A DNA stretch of 22,200 nt from Methylotenera_A sp046594885 (GCA_046594885.1 JBKJRD010000061.1:1-22200); one strand, 5' to 3'. Counted from the first letter of the stretch, positions 1-7,783 are shown. Numbers and translations are program-made. The notes: generated by a model from the sequence alone, not told the origin.

Positions 1-120
1 ATTGGTGGTGAGATTGAAGTGCCAACCTTAGGCGGCTCTGCCAAAATGAAAATCCCCGCTGAAACGCAAACGGGTGGCGTTTTCAGGCTTAAAGGCAAAG
101 GCATTAAACCATTAAGACAA
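1..120 (+). pseudogene. dnaJ: dnaJ fragment, inverted second copy
   Basis: The plus strand from base 1 reads in frame as DnaJ, IGGEIEVPTLGGSAKMKIPA and onward to GKGIKPLRQ, which corresponds to about residues 281-320 of the family. It extends roughly 11 residues further toward the natural C-terminus than the minus-strand copy. After about 120 the frame runs into antisense dnaJ and stops at 178-180. It has no start and cannot be a gene as it stands. It is best read as the true continuation of dnaJ, flipped by the fold-back. Confidence 0.8.
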
Positions 121-207
121 TCTGAAAACGCCACCCGTTTGGGTTTCGGCAGGGATTTTCATTTTGGCAGAGCCGCCTAAGGTTGGCACTTCAATCTCAC
201 CACCAAT
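1..207. repeat. Inverted fold-back of dnaJ sequence at the window edge
   Basis: Positions 1-86 are the reverse complement of 122-207, with only three mismatches (at 57, 60 and 66) and a 35-base spacer. Both arms encode the same stretch of DnaJ, beginning at residue Ile281 of the minus-strand gene, and all three mismatches fall at synonymous third codon positions. The spacer is also genuine dnaJ sequence on the plus strand: it reads FRLKGKGIKPLRQ, like the conserved DnaJ segment that follows this point. The strand switch is therefore near 120/121. This is typical of a chimeric fold-back from library amplification or assembly at a contig end. A real inverted duplication is possible but less likely. 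Confidence 0.9.
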
Positions 208-1047
208 TGCCGCCGTACTAAAGCTAATGGGCATTTCACAATGTAAATTGCCGCCATCACGCTGGAAAATCTCATGTTGTTTTAAATGTACGACCACATA
301 TAAATCGCCCGTTGGCCCGCCATTCACACCCGCTTCACCTTCGCCTGTTAAGCGAATGCGGTCGCCTTCATCCACACCTGCCGGGATTTTAACGGATAAA
401 GTTTTATTGATTTTTTGGCGACCAGCGCCATGACAAGTGCCGCATTTATCTTCATCTTTAATGATTTTGCCAGAGCCATGACATTTAGGGCAGGTTTGCT
501 GCACCGAAAAAAAGCCTTGTTGCATACGCACTTGACCATGACCGCCGCAAGTAGAGCAGCTAACAGGCGATTTTCCCGTTTTTGCGCCTGTGCCTTTACA
601 GGTTTCACACGCCGCTTGTACGGGAATGCGAATCTTGGTTTCAGTACCTTTTGCGGCGTCTTCTAGCGAAATTTCCATGTTGTAACGTAAATCGGCACCG
701 CGATAGACATTGTTGCGTTGGCCGCCACCTTGGCGAGCGCCACCAAAAATATCACCAAAGATATCGCCGAACGCATCGCCAAAACCTGCGCCGCCAAAGC
801 CGCCAGCACCAGCGCCTTGCTCAACACCTGCGTGACCATATTGATCATAAGCCGCGCGTTTTTGGTCGTCAGATAACATTTCATAGGCTTCTTTCGCCTC
901 TTTAAATTGTTCTTCTGCTTTTGGGTTATCCGGATTGCGGTCAGGATGATATTTCATCGCCAATTTGCGATAAGATTTCTTAATATCTTCTTCACTGGCA
1001 TCTTTGTTAACGCCTAATACTTCGTAATAATCTTTTTTGGTAGCCAT
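112..1047 (-). CDS. dnaJ: Chaperone protein DnaJ (Hsp40), C-terminus truncated
   Basis: Co-chaperone that delivers unfolded clients to DnaK and stimulates its ATPase in the cytoplasm. The J domain occupies residues 1-70 with the HPD motif at 34-36. A Gly/Phe-rich linker follows to about residue 110. Four CxxCxGxG-type zinc repeats lie at about 145-211 (CETCKGTG, CSTCGGHG, CPKCHGSG, CGTCHGAG), followed by the client-binding beta domains. The ATG at 1047 gives the standard N-terminus (MATKKDYYEVLGV), although no strong ribosome site is visible. Only 311 codons are present against about 375 in the family. The frame breaks at the fold-back near 120, so the last two or three codons are chimeric and about 65 residues of the C-terminal dimerisation region are missing. 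It is the last gene of grpE-dnaK-dnaJ. Confidence 0.95.
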   Translation of the reverse strand: MATKKDYYEVLGVNKDASEEDIKKSYRKLAMKYHPDRNPDNPKAEEQFKEAKEAYEMLSDDQKRAAYDQYGHAGVEQGAGAGGFGGAGFGDAFGDIFGDIFGGARQGGGQRNNVYRGADLRYNMEISLEDAAKGTETKIRIPVQAACETCKGTGAKTGKSPVSCSTCGGHGQVRMQQGFFSVQQTCPKCHGSGKIIKDEDKCGTCHGAGRQKINKTLSVKIPAGVDEGDRIRLTGEGEAGVNGGPTGDLYVVVHLKQHEIFQRDGGNLHCEMPISFSTAAIGGEIEVPTLGGSAKMKIPAETQTGGVFRLS

Positions 1048-1088
1048 AATTTAATCTATCGTGAATCGTCAACAATATTGAATGAATA

Positions 1089-1137
1089 GATAGTAACGAA
1101 AAATCGTTAGCATCATTTTAAGACGCTAACGACTATC
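1089..1137 (-). other. Inverted repeat between dnaK and dnaJ, possible attenuator
   Basis: On the minus strand, CGTTAGC (1131-1125) pairs with GCTAACG (1111-1105) across a 13-base loop and is followed by ATTTTT. An outer pair, GATAGT (1137-1132) and ACTATC (1094-1089), encloses it. A 7-bp stem with a short, imperfect U-tract is weak for a full terminator. It could partly reduce read-through from dnaK into dnaJ or protect the dnaK 3' end. The structure is seen in the sequence; the function is inferred. Confidence 0.4.
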
Positions 1138-1155
1138 GAATACTCACTAAAAGAC

Positions 1156-3081
1156 TTAGTCTTTCTTCACTTCTTCAAACTCGGCGTCCATTACCTCAGC
1201 ATCGACCGTTTTTTCGCCTTCTTGGCTAGGTTGCGCATTGGCAGCATTCGCTTTTGCTTGCTCTTCTGCATACACTTTTTCACCCAGTTTTTGCGACGCT
1301 TCCATCAATGTATTGGTTTTCGCTTCAATCACTTCTTTATCGTCCGATTGCAATACATCTTCAACCTCTTTCAAGGCTGTTTCAATCATGGTTTTCTCCG
1401 CATCATCCAACTTATCGCCATGCTCATTCAATGATTTTTTCACAGAGTGAACCATGCCATCAGCGGCGTTACGCGCATCGACCAGCTCGCGGTATTTCTT
1501 ATCTTCATCCGCGTATTTAATCGCATCTTCTTCCATTTGCTGAATTTCTGCTTCAGATAAGCCGCTATTTGCTTTAATGGTAATTTTATTTTCTTTACCA
1601 GTAGCTTTATCTTTTGCCGAAACGTGCAAAATACCGTTGGCGTCTATATCAAATGTCACTTCAATTTGCGGCATGCCACGTGGTGCAGGTGGAATATCTG
1701 ACAAATTAAATTGACCCAGCGATTTATTCGCCGTTGCCATTTCGCGCTCACCTTGCAGCACTTGAATCGTCACTGCATTTTGGTTGTCATCAGCGGTTGA
1801 AAACGTTTGCGATGCCTTGGTCGGAATCGTGGTGTTTTTCTTGATGACTTTGGTCATTACACCGCCAAGCGTTTCAATGCCCAAACTTAATGGCGTCACG
1901 TCTAGTAACAATACATCTTTAACATCACCTTTTAATACACCACCTTGAATCGCTGCGCCCACTGCCACCGCTTCATCAGGATTCACGTCTTTACGTGGTT
2001 CTTTGCCAAAAATCTCTTTCACTTTTTCTTGCACTTTTGGCATACGGCTTTGACCACCAACCAAAATCACGTCGGTAATATCGTCAATCGAAACGCCCGC
2101 ATCTTTAATCGCAGTTTTACAAGGACCCATGGTGCGTTCAATTAAATCTTCAACTAAAGATTCTAATTTAGCGCGCGTGATTTTCACCACTAAATGTTTA
2201 GGGCCGGTGGCATCTGCGGTAATGTAGGGCAAATTCACTTCTGTTTGTGTTGCACCAGAAAGCTCAATTTTTGCTTTTTCAGCCGCTTCTTTTAAGCGTT
2301 GTTTTGCTAATAAATCATTGCGTAAATCTAAGCCATTATTGTCTTTTTTGAATTCATCAGCCAAAAAGTCGATTAAGCGATTATCAAAATCTTCACCACC
2401 CAGGAATGTATCGCCATTGGTTGAAAGTACTTCAAATTGATGTTCGCCATCAATATTAGAAATTTCGATAATTGAAACGTCGAATGTACCGCCACCCAAG
2501 TCATACACTGCAATTTTGCGGTCGCCTTCTTGTTTGTCTAAACCAAAGGCAAGGGCCGCAGCTGTCGGCTCGTTGATAATGCGTTTTACATCCAAGCCAG
2601 CAATACGGCCCGCATCTTTTGTGGCTTGGCGTTGAGAATCGTTAAAGTAAGCAGGTACCGTAATCACGGCTTCCGTCACTTCTTCGCCCAAATAGTCTTC
2701 CGCGGTTTTTTTCATTTTGCGTAATACTTCAGCAGAAATCTGCGGTGGCGCCATTTTTTGGCCGCGCACTTCTACCCATGCATCGCCATTATCGGCTTTA
2801 GAAATGGTATAAGGCATTAACTTGATGTCTTTTTGCACTTCTTTTTCTTCAAATCTACGGCCAATTAAACGCTTCACCGCATACAGTGTGTTTTTTGGGT
2901 TAGTCACCGCTTGGCGTTTAGCTGGAGCGCCCGTTAAAATCTCGCCATCTTCTTGATAAGCGACGATAGATGGCGTTGTACGTGCGCCTTCCGCGTTTTC
3001 AATAACGCGTGGTTTGCCGCCTTCCATCACCGCGACGCAAGAGTTTGTTGTACCTAAATCAATACCAATAATTTTGCCCAT
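1156..3081 (-). CDS. dnaK: Molecular chaperone DnaK (Hsp70)
   Basis: ATP-dependent cytoplasmic Hsp70 that binds exposed hydrophobic peptides, working with DnaJ and the exchange factor GrpE. At 641 residues it has the usual full length. The phosphate-1 motif GIDLGTTNS lies at residues 5-13, with VITVPAYFNDSQR, NEPTAAALAFG and the phosphate-2 motif YDLGGGTFDVS further on. The linker DVLLLDVTPLSLGIET is followed by the substrate-binding beta domain, the helical lid, and an acidic tail ending EEVKKD, close to the common EEVKDKK. The ATG at 3081 follows AAGGAA at good spacing. It lies between grpE (159-bp gap) and dnaJ (108-bp gap), and has its own heat-shock-like promoter upstream (3190-3217). 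Confidence 0.98.
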   Translation of the reverse strand: MGKIIGIDLGTTNSCVAVMEGGKPRVIENAEGARTTPSIVAYQEDGEILTGAPAKRQAVTNPKNTLYAVKRLIGRRFEEKEVQKDIKLMPYTISKADNGDAWVEVRGQKMAPPQISAEVLRKMKKTAEDYLGEEVTEAVITVPAYFNDSQRQATKDAGRIAGLDVKRIINEPTAAALAFGLDKQEGDRKIAVYDLGGGTFDVSIIEISNIDGEHQFEVLSTNGDTFLGGEDFDNRLIDFLADEFKKDNNGLDLRNDLLAKQRLKEAAEKAKIELSGATQTEVNLPYITADATGPKHLVVKITRAKLESLVEDLIERTMGPCKTAIKDAGVSIDDITDVILVGGQSRMPKVQEKVKEIFGKEPRKDVNPDEAVAVGAAIQGGVLKGDVKDVLLLDVTPLSLGIETLGGVMTKVIKKNTTIPTKASQTFSTADDNQNAVTIQVLQGEREMATANKSLGQFNLSDIPPAPRGMPQIEVTFDIDANGILHVSAKDKATGKENKITIKANSGLSEAEIQQMEEDAIKYADEDKKYRELVDARNAADGMVHSVKKSLNEHGDKLDDAEKTMIETALKEVEDVLQSDDKEVIEAKTNTLMEASQKLGEKVYAEEQAKANAANAQPSQEGEKTVDAEVMDAEFEEVKKD

Positions 3082-3166
3082 GTTGCTGATTCCTTATCTT
3101 TCAAAATAACTTTTAATTGAGTTATGTGTTCAAACCGCTTGCGCTTTATTTAGCTTGCTAAGCACT

Positions 3167-3184
3167 TTAAGTTGAACAACTTAA
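3167..3184. promoter_or_regulatory. Palindrome at the predicted dnaK transcript start
   Basis: TTAAGTTG (3167-3174) and CAACTTAA (3177-3184) form a perfect 8-bp inverted repeat with a 2-base centre. It begins about 5 bases downstream of the putative -10 box at 3190-3197 on the minus strand, so it covers the likely start site or the extreme 5' end of the dnaK message. A smaller palindrome, TTAGC-TT-GCTAA, follows at 3150-3161. It could be an operator or a 5'-end stabilising hairpin. I recognise no known operator consensus. Confidence 0.45.
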
Positions 3185-3189
3185 CAGTA

Positions 3190-3217
3190 ATATTGGGTAA
3201 GTTTTTGACTTTTCAAT
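3190..3217 (-). promoter_or_regulatory. Putative sigma-32 (RpoH) promoter upstream of dnaK
   Basis: The minus strand carries ATTGAAA (3217-3211), 13 bases, then CCCAATAT (3197-3190). The RpoH consensus is CTTGAAA, about 13-14 bases, CCCCATnT, so each box differs by one base. The spacer length equals that of the promoter before grpE. It lies in the grpE-dnaK gap, about 109 bases before the dnaK start, and would let dnaK-dnaJ be transcribed independently of grpE. Confidence 0.6.
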
Positions 3218-3240
3218 AGCCTTAAAAAAGGTGTGGCTAT

Positions 3241-3762
3241 TTACTTTGCAACCATCACTAATGCAGGTCTTAACACACGCTCATTCAAGGTATAACCTTT
3301 TTGCAATACGCTAGTCACTGTGTTGGGTTCGCCGCTGTTTTCCAGCATTGAAATCGCTTGGTGTTTGTTTGGGTCAAACTTTTCACCCATTGGATTCACT
3401 TCGGCGATATTGAATTTTTCAAATACTGAGGCCAATTGCTTGATGGTGATTTGAATGCCATCTTTATAACTTTGCACGTCTGTTGCCTCAATCAGCACCG
3501 CCGCATCCAAGCTGTCTTTCACGGCTAACAATTCACCGCTAAATTTTTCTAGTGCAAATTTACGCGCTTTATCAATATCATCATTGGCGCGGCGACGAAT
3601 ATTTTCGCCCTCTGCTTTGGTGTATAAAACGCTGGCTTTGGCTTCTTCTAATGCGGCTTCTAATTCGGCAATGCGCTCTGCTGGCGTTTGTAAGCTCATT
3701 TCTTCAATTGATGTTTCTACTTGTTGTGGATTGTCTAAATCTGCTTGCTTATCGTCTATCAT
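3241..3762 (-). CDS. grpE: Nucleotide exchange factor GrpE
   Basis: Homodimeric exchange factor that releases ADP from DnaK in the cytoplasm. The protein has 173 residues, normal for proteobacteria. It has an acidic, Gln-rich N-terminus and a long coiled-coil helix at about residues 25-80 (RIAELEAALEEAKASVLYTK, then ENIRRRANDDIDKARKFALE). The C-terminal beta domain contains NPMGEKFDPNKHQAISM and ends VLRPALVMVAK, the classic GrpE signature region. The ATG at 3762 is preceded by GGGGAAA. It is the first gene of the chaperone operon, directly behind the sigma-32-like promoter at 3796-3823. Its stop codon lies next to a 7-bp inverted repeat (3215-3241) that lacks a U-tract. Confidence 0.97.
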   Translation of the reverse strand: MIDDKQADLDNPQQVETSIEEMSLQTPAERIAELEAALEEAKASVLYTKAEGENIRRRANDDIDKARKFALEKFSGELLAVKDSLDAAVLIEATDVQSYKDGIQITIKQLASVFEKFNIAEVNPMGEKFDPNKHQAISMLENSGEPNTVTSVLQKGYTLNERVLRPALVMVAK

Positions 3763-3795
3763 GTGTTTCCCCGTTCATTAATAACACTGTTTTGA

Positions 3796-3823
3796 ACGTG
3801 GGGATAAGCGGCTTTTTTTCAAG
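3796..3823 (-). promoter_or_regulatory. Sigma-32 (RpoH) heat-shock promoter of grpE-dnaK-dnaJ
   Basis: On the minus strand CTTGAAA (3823-3817) is followed after exactly 13 bases by CCCCACGT (3803-3796). The -35 box is a perfect match to the RpoH consensus and the -10 matches CCCCATnT at all but one defined position. Transcription would begin near 3790, giving a leader of about 30 bases before the grpE ATG at 3762. The match and its place at the head of a chaperone operon make the call strong. Confidence 0.78.
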
Positions 3824-3899
3824 AGTACCAGCGCAAAATTTACGCAATTTTTTGGGTAAAAAAAGTGTTAAGTAATTGGAGAAAGGTTTAAATAGTGTG

Positions 3900-4865
3900 T
3901 TAAATCTTGCTTAAATGTGCCAATACGCTATTCACACTGGGTATTTCACCAATGTTACCCAGATTAACAGCAAAAGCTTGACTGCTCATCACGCCAGTTA
4001 GCGCGGGGTTGGTATCAGTATACATGGCAATGGTGGGAATATTTAATGCCGCCGCCAGATGCGACAAACCCGTATCCACGCCAACCGCGGCTTGTGCTTG
4101 GCTTATCACAGCCGCTAATTCGGCGATGCTTAGTTTTGGCAAAACAATCGCATTTTGTAGCGCGTTTGCAATGTGTTGCGCGCGCGCTAACTCATTTGTG
4201 TTTGACCAAGGCAATAGCATATTTAAGGCTTGCTTTTTTGAGGGTTTTTGCAGGTTAAGTCCAAGCTGAATCCAGTGTTCAATTGGCCACAATTTGCTTT
4301 CGCGACTGGTGCCGTGCAAAGCCATGATAAAAGGCTGATTGATTAGATGGCTTAAATGGGGTTTTGCTTGCAAACCATAGTCTGGCGCATCAGTTGGCAC
4401 GCTGTAACCTAGACTAAGCGCGGCTAATTGACGATTACGCGAAACCGCATGTTGCTGATAAGAAATGGCATATGTTTGATCGTAAAACCGGCTGGCGATT
4501 GGCTCGCGAATCGATTGTTTGTCGTAACCGTATTTGATGCCATTGGCAAAACGCGTCACCAATGCGCTTTTAAGTAAACCTTGCGAATCAATAATGGCGT
4601 CGTAATGATTCTGCGCAATTAACTTCTTAAACTGCTTAATTTCTGCCCAAATTTGAGGGTTAAGTAACTGCTTACGCCAACGCCTAAAAGCCACTGTAAA
4701 CACCTGATTTATGGCTAGGTGTAAATGGGGGATATCCGCAAAACTTTCTTCCACCACCCAATCAATGAGCGCATCTGGAAAGTGTTTGCGAATATCAGCC
4801 ACCACTGGGCAATTGTGAATCACATCGCCAAGTGAGGAGGTTTTAACCAGCAAAATTCGTTTCAT
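3900..4865 (-). CDS. waaC: LPS heptosyltransferase I (WaaC)
   Basis: Transfers the first L-glycero-D-manno-heptose from ADP-heptose to the Kdo of lipid A-Kdo2, at the cytoplasmic face of the inner membrane. It is a family 9 GT-B enzyme of 321 residues, the usual length. The N-terminus ILLVKTSSLGDVIH places the catalytic Asp at residue 14, followed by WVVEESFADIPHLH and YDAIIDSQGLLKSALVTRFA, all close to WaaC. HGTSRESKLW and the nucleotide-binding VGVDTGLSHLAAALNIPTIA lie in the C-terminal half. It is divergent from waaG (57-bp gap), so the two need separate promoters in that short space. The ATG at 4865 fits the family N-terminus. Confidence 0.95.
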   Translation of the reverse strand: MKRILLVKTSSLGDVIHNCPVVADIRKHFPDALIDWVVEESFADIPHLHLAINQVFTVAFRRWRKQLLNPQIWAEIKQFKKLIAQNHYDAIIDSQGLLKSALVTRFANGIKYGYDKQSIREPIASRFYDQTYAISYQQHAVSRNRQLAALSLGYSVPTDAPDYGLQAKPHLSHLINQPFIMALHGTSRESKLWPIEHWIQLGLNLQKPSKKQALNMLLPWSNTNELARAQHIANALQNAIVLPKLSIAELAAVISQAQAAVGVDTGLSHLAAALNIPTIAMYTDTNPALTGVMSSQAFAVNLGNIGEIPSVNSVLAHLSKI

Positions 4866-4922
4866 GCGGTTATTTTCGCATACAATTAGTTTTCTAGAGA
4901 TATTGTAAATACTGTAAAAACG

Positions 4923-6092
4923 TTGATATTTGCCTTTATTATTTTTAAATACTTTCCGTTTGGCGGCGTGCAGCGCGATATGTTGCGTATCGCAAATGAT
5001 TGCCTAGCTGCTGGGCATCGTGTAATTATTTACACGGGTGAATGGCGCGGCGATTTACCCGACGCACGTATTCAGGTTCAAGTTCTGTCCACTCGTGGCT
5101 GGTTTAATCACCAACGACATCAATCTTTAATTCGCCAAATTCACAGCGCTTTGCAAAAAGATCCCGTCAATTTGGTGATCGGCTTTAACCGCATGGCAGG
5201 CTTAGATATTTATTATGCCGCCGACCCGTGTTTTGTGGCGCGCGCTTATGATGAACGCTCTTGGCTTTATCGATTAACAGGTCGTTTTCGCTTTTTTGCC
5301 GATGCCGAAAAAGCGGTCATGGGTGCGCAAAGTAAGACGCAAGTTTTATTATTAACGTCGATTGAGAAAGCCGTTTTTCAACGCTGGTACAAAACGCCAG
5401 AAGCAAAATTGCATTTGCTCACACCGAATATTCCTTGGCAAAAATTTGCAGGTAAAAATCAGCAAGATTGCCGCATATATGCAAGAACGCAATTTAATTT
5501 GCCTGCTGATGCGCATATTATTTTAACGGTTGGTTCGGCTTTTTTGCGCAAAGGCGTTGACCGTGTGATTGATGCTTTGGCGAGTTTGCCAGCAGCGTTG
5601 CAACAAAATACTTGGTTAATTGCCATTGGCGAATACGAATCCAACAGTAACTTGCGTGCCTACGCGCAAAAGCGGCAGATTGCGCATCGCTGCATTCAAG
5701 CGGGCGGGCGAGACGATATTGCCGAACTGATGCTGGGTGCTGATTTGTTTGTGCATCCTGCGCGATCTGAATTGGCGGGTATTGTGATTATGGAAGCGAT
5801 GACTGCTGGATTGCCTGTGTTAATCACCGATGTATGTGGTTATGCACCGCATGTGATAAAAGCCAATGCTGGCCAAGTGCTGACTGCGCCGTTTAAGCAA
5901 GCGCAAATGAATTTAGCCTTAGCTGATATGTTAACTTCCAATCAGCATGCACTTTGGAAAGCCAATGCGGTGGCCTACGTGAAACAGATAAAAGACAGTA
6001 CATCGCAAACACAAGAGGCTGACTGGATGATTACATATGCACAAAAAATTGACCCAAAAAATGCGTTAAGTGAGCATGTTAATGCTGCCTAA
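4923..6092 (+). CDS. waaG: LPS core glucosyltransferase I, WaaG family
   Basis: Family 4 GT-B glycosyltransferase adding the first outer-core hexose (glucose in enterics) to heptose II of LPS at the cytoplasmic membrane face. The N-terminus IFAFIIFKYFPFGGVQRDML matches WaaG closely. NLVIGFNRMAGLDIYYAADP, then VGSAFLRKGVDRVIDALASL, GRDDIAELMLGADLFVHPAR and SELAGIVIMEAMTAGLPVL follow in family order, with the nucleotide-sugar E-x7-E motif in the last. At 389 residues it is slightly longer than enteric WaaG. The start must be the TTG at 4923, because no in-frame ATG or GTG lies just upstream and the conserved N-terminus begins there. The donor sugar in this organism is inferred. It is followed directly by waaP. 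Confidence 0.92.
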   Translation: MIFAFIIFKYFPFGGVQRDMLRIANDCLAAGHRVIIYTGEWRGDLPDARIQVQVLSTRGWFNHQRHQSLIRQIHSALQKDPVNLVIGFNRMAGLDIYYAADPCFVARAYDERSWLYRLTGRFRFFADAEKAVMGAQSKTQVLLLTSIEKAVFQRWYKTPEAKLHLLTPNIPWQKFAGKNQQDCRIYARTQFNLPADAHIILTVGSAFLRKGVDRVIDALASLPAALQQNTWLIAIGEYESNSNLRAYAQKRQIAHRCIQAGGRDDIAELMLGADLFVHPARSELAGIVIMEAMTAGLPVLITDVCGYAPHVIKANAGQVLTAPFKQAQMNLALADMLTSNQHALWKANAVAYVKQIKDSTSQTQEADWMITYAQKIDPKNALSEHVNAA

Positions 6093-6093
6093 A

Positions 6094-6909
6094 ATGAAGC
6101 TTGATAAAATTTCTATTCCCAGCCATTTGCAGCGCTATTTGGGGCATGATGCTTTTAATCAAATCATGCAAATGCATGGCAAACCATTTCGCGATGTGAG
6201 CGGGCGCAAAACCATTCAAGTACAAATAGATGGCAATCGTTATTTTATCAAACAGCATTTCGGTGTGGGCTGGGGTGAGATTTTTAAGAATCTAGTCACG
6301 CTTAAAAAACCTGTTTTGAGCGCGATGACAGAAGTGCGCGCGATTCAAAAATTAGACGAAATTGGCATCGCTACCACGCCACTAGTGGCTTATGGTCATC
6401 GCGGCATAAACCCTGCAAGTTTACAATCGTTTGTCATGACAGAAGATTTAGGCGAGATTATTTCACTAGAAGAGTTATGTGCGGATTGGGCAGAAAATCC
6501 GCCTAGCAATGAACTGAAGCGAAACATAGTCATCGCCATGGCGCAACTGGCTCAAAAACTGCATGGCGCAGGGCTTTGTCACCGCGATTTTTATTTGTGC
6601 CATTTGGTGATAAAAAAAGCCACGCTGGCGCAGGGGAAAATCGCATTGATTTTAATTGATTTGCACCGACTGTTAATGGGCCAATCCAGTAACAGCCATG
6701 CGGTGATGAAGGATATTGCTGGCTTGTTTTTTTCTGCGATGGATGCAGGTTTTACGGCTGAAGATTGGACACTGTTTAAACAACATTATTTACCTCAAAG
6801 CGCTGAATTTTGGTCACAAGTTGAAGCGCGCGCGCATAGGCTTCATGCTAAATTTAACAGTGAAAAATTTCAAAACAGGTTAACAAGCGAAAAAGCGGCT
6901 ATTCGTTAA
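6094..6909 (+). CDS. waaP: LPS core heptose I kinase WaaP
   Basis: ATP-dependent kinase that phosphorylates O-4 of heptose I in the inner core, important for outer-membrane integrity. The protein-kinase-like fold shows RYFIKQHFGVGWGEIFKNLV (nucleotide lysine), TEVRAIQKLDEIGIATTP (helix C Glu), VMTEDLGEIISLEELCADWA, and the catalytic loop LCHRDFYLCHLV with Asp165, aligning with Asp162 of E. coli WaaP. The metal-site IDLHRL follows. I chose the ATG at 6094: it gives 271 residues, near the family length, and begins where homology begins. A GTG at 6070 or ATGs at 6076 and 6082 would overlap waaG by up to 23 bases. The 3' end overlaps the convergent acyltransferase gene by 11 bases. Confidence 0.93.
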   Translation: MKLDKISIPSHLQRYLGHDAFNQIMQMHGKPFRDVSGRKTIQVQIDGNRYFIKQHFGVGWGEIFKNLVTLKKPVLSAMTEVRAIQKLDEIGIATTPLVAYGHRGINPASLQSFVMTEDLGEIISLEELCADWAENPPSNELKRNIVIAMAQLAQKLHGAGLCHRDFYLCHLVIKKATLAQGKIALILIDLHRLLMGQSSNSHAVMKDIAGLFFSAMDAGFTAEDWTLFKQHYLPQSAEFWSQVEARAHRLHAKFNSEKFQNRLTSEKAAIR

Positions 6910-7783
6910 TTGAGTTAGGCGCTTGCTTTTTATTGATGCTGTGCCGCCTCACTTTATATCGGTTATAGCGCCACAAATATTGGCTGGGTTTTTGTATGAT
7001 TTGTTGTTCAATTGCTTTATTTAATAGTGTGGGCGTGGCAACAGCACCTTGCTGCAAAAGGCTTAAATGGATGTGATAACCTTGTGCGTTTTTCAGGCGC
7101 TCACCAAAAACCATGATGACTGCTGCACCAGTTTTCTGCGCTAATTTACTCACCAATGTCATGGTATAAGCAGGTTTTCCAAAAAAATCCGCCCATTGTC
7201 CTTCACCCGCAGCAGGTATTTGGTCAGGCAAAATGCCAATTGCCTCGTTACGTTTTAAGGCTTGCATCAGCTTGCGTACGCCGCTGGCATTGGCCTCTGC
7301 TAATGTGACACCTTTACGCGTGCGGCCTTGCAAAATCAATTGTTGCAATAACTTCAATTTTGGCGGGCGATACAAAACGGTAATGGGATGTGTTGATCCA
7401 TAATAAATCGAAGCAATCTCAAAACAACCAATGTGCGGGGTTAAAAAAATAATACCTTTGCCTAATTGCAAAGCCTCTCTGACCAAATGCCAGCCGTGCA
7501 CTTGTTTCACCAAAGGCAATATCTGCGCCTCTGTTTTTTGCCAAATGCCAATCGTTTCTAATACCGCCTTGCCAGATTCGGCAATATTTTCATTCAAAAT
7601 CTGCTCGAATTGTTGTTGCGTAGTGGCTATACCACTATTGTATATATTCTGCTTGATGGCCTGAGCCGATTTAGGCGTGCAATAATAAATCAACCAGCCA
7701 AGCGCAGCACCCAAACGGTGTAGGTGCGATAATGATAAAATACCGAAAAATTTAAAAAACCATTTAAAAATAAAGTTAAGCAT
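6899..7783 (-). CDS. Lipid A biosynthesis acyltransferase family (LpxL/LpxM-like)
   Basis: Inner-membrane acyltransferase of the HtrB/LpxL superfamily, expected to add a secondary acyl chain to the lipid A precursor. There is one hydrophobic N-terminal anchor (MLNFIFKWFFKFFGILSL). The catalytic H-x4-E motif is in FLTPHIGCFEIAS (His117, Glu122), followed by YRPPK, the GVTLAEANASGVRKLMQALK block and GILPDQIPAAGEGQWADFFG, as expected for the family. The frame is open up to a TTG at 7801, but the ATG at 7783 gives the usual N-terminus and 294 residues. It is the only minus-strand gene inside the LPS kinase cluster, convergent with waaP and divergent from the InaA-like gene. Which acyl chain or position it uses cannot be told. 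Confidence 0.87.
   Translation of the reverse strand: MLNFIFKWFFKFFGILSLSHLHRLGAALGWLIYYCTPKSAQAIKQNIYNSGIATTQQQFEQILNENIAESGKAVLETIGIWQKTEAQILPLVKQVHGWHLVREALQLGKGIIFLTPHIGCFEIASIYYGSTHPITVLYRPPKLKLLQQLILQGRTRKGVTLAEANASGVRKLMQALKRNEAIGILPDQIPAAGEGQWADFFGKPAYTMTLVSKLAQKTGAAVIMVFGERLKNAQGYHIHLSLLQQGAVATPTLLNKAIEQQIIQKPSQYLWRYNRYKVRRHSINKKQAPNSINE

Noticed and set aside
164..905. Open frames on the plus strand across dnaJ
   Set aside because: Antisense shadows of the GC-rich zinc-finger and Gly/Phe regions; no ribosome site or family likeness.
3215..3241. AATAGCC/GGCTATT inverted repeat at the grpE stop as a terminator
   Set aside because: On the minus strand the hairpin is not followed by a U-run, and the region also contains the -35 box of the putative dnaK promoter.
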